Source: Pseudoalteromonas luteoviolacea DSM 6061 (GTDB lineage Bacteria; Pseudomonadota; Gammaproteobacteria; Enterobacterales; Alteromonadaceae). From it: 64,000 nt of DNA. Positions 63,918 through 64,000 of this stretch are shown here, piece by piece. The stretch is from the NCBI RefSeq assembly GCF_001625655.1, contig NZ_AUYB01000146.1:1-64000 (forward strand), given 5' to 3'. Position numbers and translations under genes: made by a program. How positions within the stretch are numbered: position 1 is the first letter of the stretch; each line of letters opens with the position of its first letter. The notes beneath the pieces are model-generated. The model did not search any database. It was not told the origin of the DNA and saw only the letters and a program-made list of their open reading frames with translations.

Positions 63918-64000
63918 ACAGCTTACCATTTATGAGGCGTACAGAGTTAGTTTCTGTATGCCCCAGCTTGTTCAATGATCTTACTTTCTAACCCTTTTAG

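Noticed and set aside
1..64000. tRNA, rRNA, CRISPR arrays, insertion sequences or prophage
   Set aside because: I read the intergenic regions for cloverleaf-like, repeat-spacer and transposase signals and found none; a tRNAscan or ISfinder run could still reveal something missed.

Overview
The window reads as chromosomal DNA of a marine gammaproteobacterium, most likely Pseudoalteromonas or a close Alteromonadales relative. The reasons are the AT-rich base composition, the order yceD-rpmF-plsX-fab, the modules yejK/yejLM and purMN, many solitary lipoproteins, and secreted chitin- and peptide-degrading proteins. I see no rRNA, tRNA, CRISPR array, insertion sequence or phage gene. Nearly all of it looks like core chromosome with a light sprinkling of secreted and regulatory accessory genes. 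The genus is inferred from gene content, not from a database search.

Layout. Positions 1-2040 carry small secreted proteins, one with a ricin-like patch and a PPC domain. Positions 2170-13490 hold metabolic genes on the minus strand: a long-form aconitase B preceded by a Fur-type promoter, a three-gene unit (zinc ribbon, YeaC, DUF349), a Na+/alanine symporter, an M14 carboxypeptidase and a long GAPDH. Positions 13800-17500 hold a DUF2989 lipoprotein, a solitary MlaC-like protein, a GGDEF-EAL protein and a YdcH-like protein. Positions 17847-24430 hold purMN plus a DUF3108 protein, a YafJ amidotransferase, a TFIIB-type zinc protein, and a chemoreceptor followed 9 bp later by a Cys-rich secreted protein. 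Positions 24700-32000 hold the ABC-F protein YbiT, a serine hydrolase, a DUF885 lipoprotein and a chitin-deacetylase-like enzyme with a carbohydrate-binding module.

Positions 32000-39180 are the fatty acid cluster yceD-rpmF-plsX-fabD-fabG-acpP-fabF-pabC-mltG. fabH is missing between plsX and fabD, and tmk/holB do not follow mltG. Next come maf (yceF), an HAD phosphatase, rluC and, divergently, rne with a 546-bp upstream region and a full degradosome tail including a membrane-anchor helix. Positions 45600-51200 hold an envelope block: an MltC-like transglycosylase, an LPP20 lipoprotein, and an operon of three lipoproteins (COG3014, LpoB-like, LPP20). The block ends at yejK, followed by yejL and a shortened yejM.

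Positions 54100-64000 hold a DUF4124-like protein, aceK-lysR-M32 carboxypeptidase, several small unknowns, an M14-like hydrolase, a CBS protein and an FHA protein with a probable C-terminal winged helix.

The points most worth following are the Fur-type promoter and leader in front of acnB, the COG3014/LpoB/LPP20 operon, the unusual long AcnB, the shortened YejM, the fab cluster without fabH, the chemoreceptor/Cys-rich pair and several perfect inverted repeats. Start codons were moved from the longest reading frame where Shine-Dalgarno sequences or family alignments demanded it (fabF, aceK, yejK, yejL, maf, fabD, plsX, lpoB-like, DUF885 and others). rpmF, only 56 codons, was added by hand.
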